From Hormiphora californensis (Eukaryota; Ctenophora; Tentaculata; Cydippida; Pleurobrachiidae): a stretch of 64,000 nucleotides of DNA. The notes below the pieces were generated by a model, which made no database searches, was not told where the DNA came from, and worked only from the letters and a program-made list of their open reading frames with translations. The translations under genes were made by a program, and so were the position numbers. The stretch spans positions 3,060,391-3,124,390 of the forward strand of contig CM035362.1 in NCBI GenBank assembly GCA_020137815.1, given 5' to 3'. This document shows positions 62,459-64,000 of this stretch, piece by piece; the first letter of the stretch is position 1, and each line of letters begins with the position of its first letter.

Positions 62459-64000
62459 TTAATGGTTTTCGTAGACAATGTTGGTAGCCTCGGGTCGGTG
62501 GCAGACCCGACACCTCGAGACGTATTGCCTTGAATCCGTGAACGACTGCCTGTTACCTGACTCACTCTCGATATCCTGAAATAATGTTAGAATGAGTTGT
62601 GTGTCAACAAGAATTACAACAGAAATGTGAGACACGTAACCATAGAAGAAGAAGCCATAGCCACATGCTGTTACCATAGTAACATGCTGTTACCATAGGA
62701 ACCACACATACCTTGTCAGCATTCATGACCCATGTGGTTTTCTGTCCTTCCTCACTCTTGATCTTGCATCCCTCGACATCACACTCAGCGATGGTGGCGG
62801 GAGAATAGTAGAGGAGACATGCAGCGGGTTCATCTGAACAGGGGGGAGGGGGTGTTAGCATATGGGAGAATAGTAGAGGAGACATGCAGCGGGCTCATCT
62901 GAACAGGGGGGAGGGGGTGTTAGCATGCGGGAGAAAAGTAAGGGAGACATCTAGCAGGGTTATCTAAACGATGGAGGGGCAGCTTGGTAACGAAATTAAC
63001 TCTACGAGGGGTGATTTAGCTGCCAAGGGGGAGGGGGGTTTGTTTGTCTGTTTACCTGTGAGTACACCCATGGCATGGTTATCCAAATCATTCAGCCAGA
63101 AACTGTAGCCGGTCCATTCATCAGACTTAGTTCCAGGAATGAGACGGTTGGGGGAGGCAGCTGTTACGTAACTAGGGAGAGATGAGGTTTTTTGTTACGC
63201 AACTAGGGGGAGATGAGGTTTTTTGTTACGTAACTAGGGGGAGATGAGGTTTTTTGTTACGTAACTAGGGAGATGAAGTTTTTTGTTACGTAACTAGGGA
63301 GATGAGGTGTTTTGTTACGTAACTAGGGGGAGATGAGGTTTTTTGTTACGTAACTAGGGAGATGAGGTTTTTTGTTACGTAACTAGGGGGAGATGAGGTT
63401 TTTTGTTACGTAACTAGGGAGAGATGAGGTTTTTTTGTTACGTAACTAGGGAGATGAGGTTTTTTGTTACGTAACTAGGGAGATGAGGTTTTGTTTACCA
63501 AATGATCGGTACTTTTCTTTCAGGGATAACGGGATAAGCCCAGCCAGTAGCCGAACAATACAAGTGCAAGGATAAGGAATCAAGGTTCTATTTAAACGAA
63601 AATGGTAAGTCTCCTTTTTAGCAGAATTTGATAACCACCCCATATCAATTTCTGCATCTTGTAACCATGACAACACAATATGTCACAAGACTTTATGTGA
63701 CACTTACCCGGCGGGGCAGTCAGGGACAACGCTGTTCATACTGTGGATGACGACCATCTTGAAAATAGATTCACACACAACACACCTGAATTGTAAACTG
63801 TAATGAGACCTGTTCGGTAATGAATTGTAACAAATGAAATTAGAAAATACTGCAAGTTTGATCAGTGGTTGCACGGGAATGAAAAAGGATTCATGGGTCG
63901 AAAAACTTAAAAATACACGGAAATGGATTTTTATCTGAAAGGACTGCTGAGTGAGTTACCGGGAGATATAGCTGAGAAGTTCGTTCCGCCTGGAAGAGTT
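62459..64000 (-). CDS. type IV collagen, C-terminal NC1 domain (partial, continues beyond window)
   Basis: Basement-membrane collagen. Exons visible: 63960 to beyond 64000, 63708-63785, 63056-63171, 62712-62833 and 62459-62575, all in frame. The repeat-to-repeat boundary of NC1 is recognisable: '...LLSYISRCVVCESIFKMVVIHS' then 'MNSVVPDCPAG', matching the usual SRC-x-VC-x-hVHS-x-CP layout. It is followed by 'DEWTGYSFWLNDLDNHAMGV', the cysteines in ACLLYYSP, 'ECDVEGC', and the closing 'YVSRCRVCHRPEATNIVYEN'. Only the second C4 subdomain and the end of the first are in the window; the Gly-X-Y helix lies outside. Spongin-type short collagens with NC1-like ends are the main alternative. Confidence 0.85.
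63168..63490. repeat. minisatellite of 29-33 bp in a collagen IV intron
   Basis: About ten copies of a unit with 'gttacgtaactaggg' and 'gagatgaggttttttgt'. The array starts directly at the exon acceptor: 'ttacgtaac' is itself the first coding sequence of exon 63056-63171, so the repeat unit includes the splice acceptor and exon start. Confidence 0.85.

Overview
The window is animal (metazoan) nuclear DNA. Its genes are split by GT-AG introns and encode animal-specific proteins: an innexin gap-junction channel, a type IV collagen C-terminus, a GPR180/TMEM145-type seven-helix protein and a GRL101-like LDLa GPCR. The innexin has a 'YHLWYQWIPFYFW' block that I associate with ctenophore innexins. 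Innexin and collagen IV together fit a ctenophore best, and a cnidarian is the main alternative. This placement is inference. A sponge or placozoan is less likely because both lack known innexins.

Layout. 1-5.3 kb: no gene seen; a 1.37-kb inverted repeat, a Tigger/pogo-like MITE and two interleaved minisatellites. 5.3-9.9 kb (+): ten-exon innexin, with a kilobase CCAAA array in one intron and a frame-disrupted first exon. 10.6-11.6 kb (+): small four-exon gene for a secreted acidic peptide. 12.6-14.8 kb (-): intronless LDLa GPCR with about six frame breaks. 15.2-16.2 kb: 20-bp minisatellite. 16.8-20.9 kb (-): Arf GTPase whose third exon is missing, in line with a stretch of corrupted sequence. 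22.1-22.7 kb (-): TRAP-gamma (SSR3), divergent from a gene at 23.4-33.5 kb (+) for a roughly 2,095-residue low-complexity protein. A palindromic piggyBac-derived element sits in an intron of that gene. 34.9-50.0 kb (-): four paralogous genes for small secreted cationic proteins, two of them copies from a recent segmental duplication, interrupted by a second corrupted stretch and a LINE remnant. 51.2-56.2 kb (-): six-exon MFS transporter. 57.2-58.3 kb (-): two small unknown genes packed end to end. 58.5-61.9 kb (-): GPR180/TMEM145-like gene. 62.5 kb to the window edge (-): collagen IV NC1 exons.

No operon-like logic links the genes. The common threads are extracellular matrix, secretion and membrane traffic: collagen IV, the secreted family, TRAP-gamma and Arf. 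The region is dense in foldback elements and MITEs. At least seven copies of one family with a CAGGAACCGACCGA terminus lie in introns and intergenic DNA. The most unusual content is the secreted cationic gene cluster. Every internal exon boundary in it is phase 1, so repeat half-units can be added or skipped without changing frame. One member has replaced its second repeat with a Pro-Arg-Gly-rich tail. The duplicated pair also supplies natural empty sites that date and define two transposon insertions.
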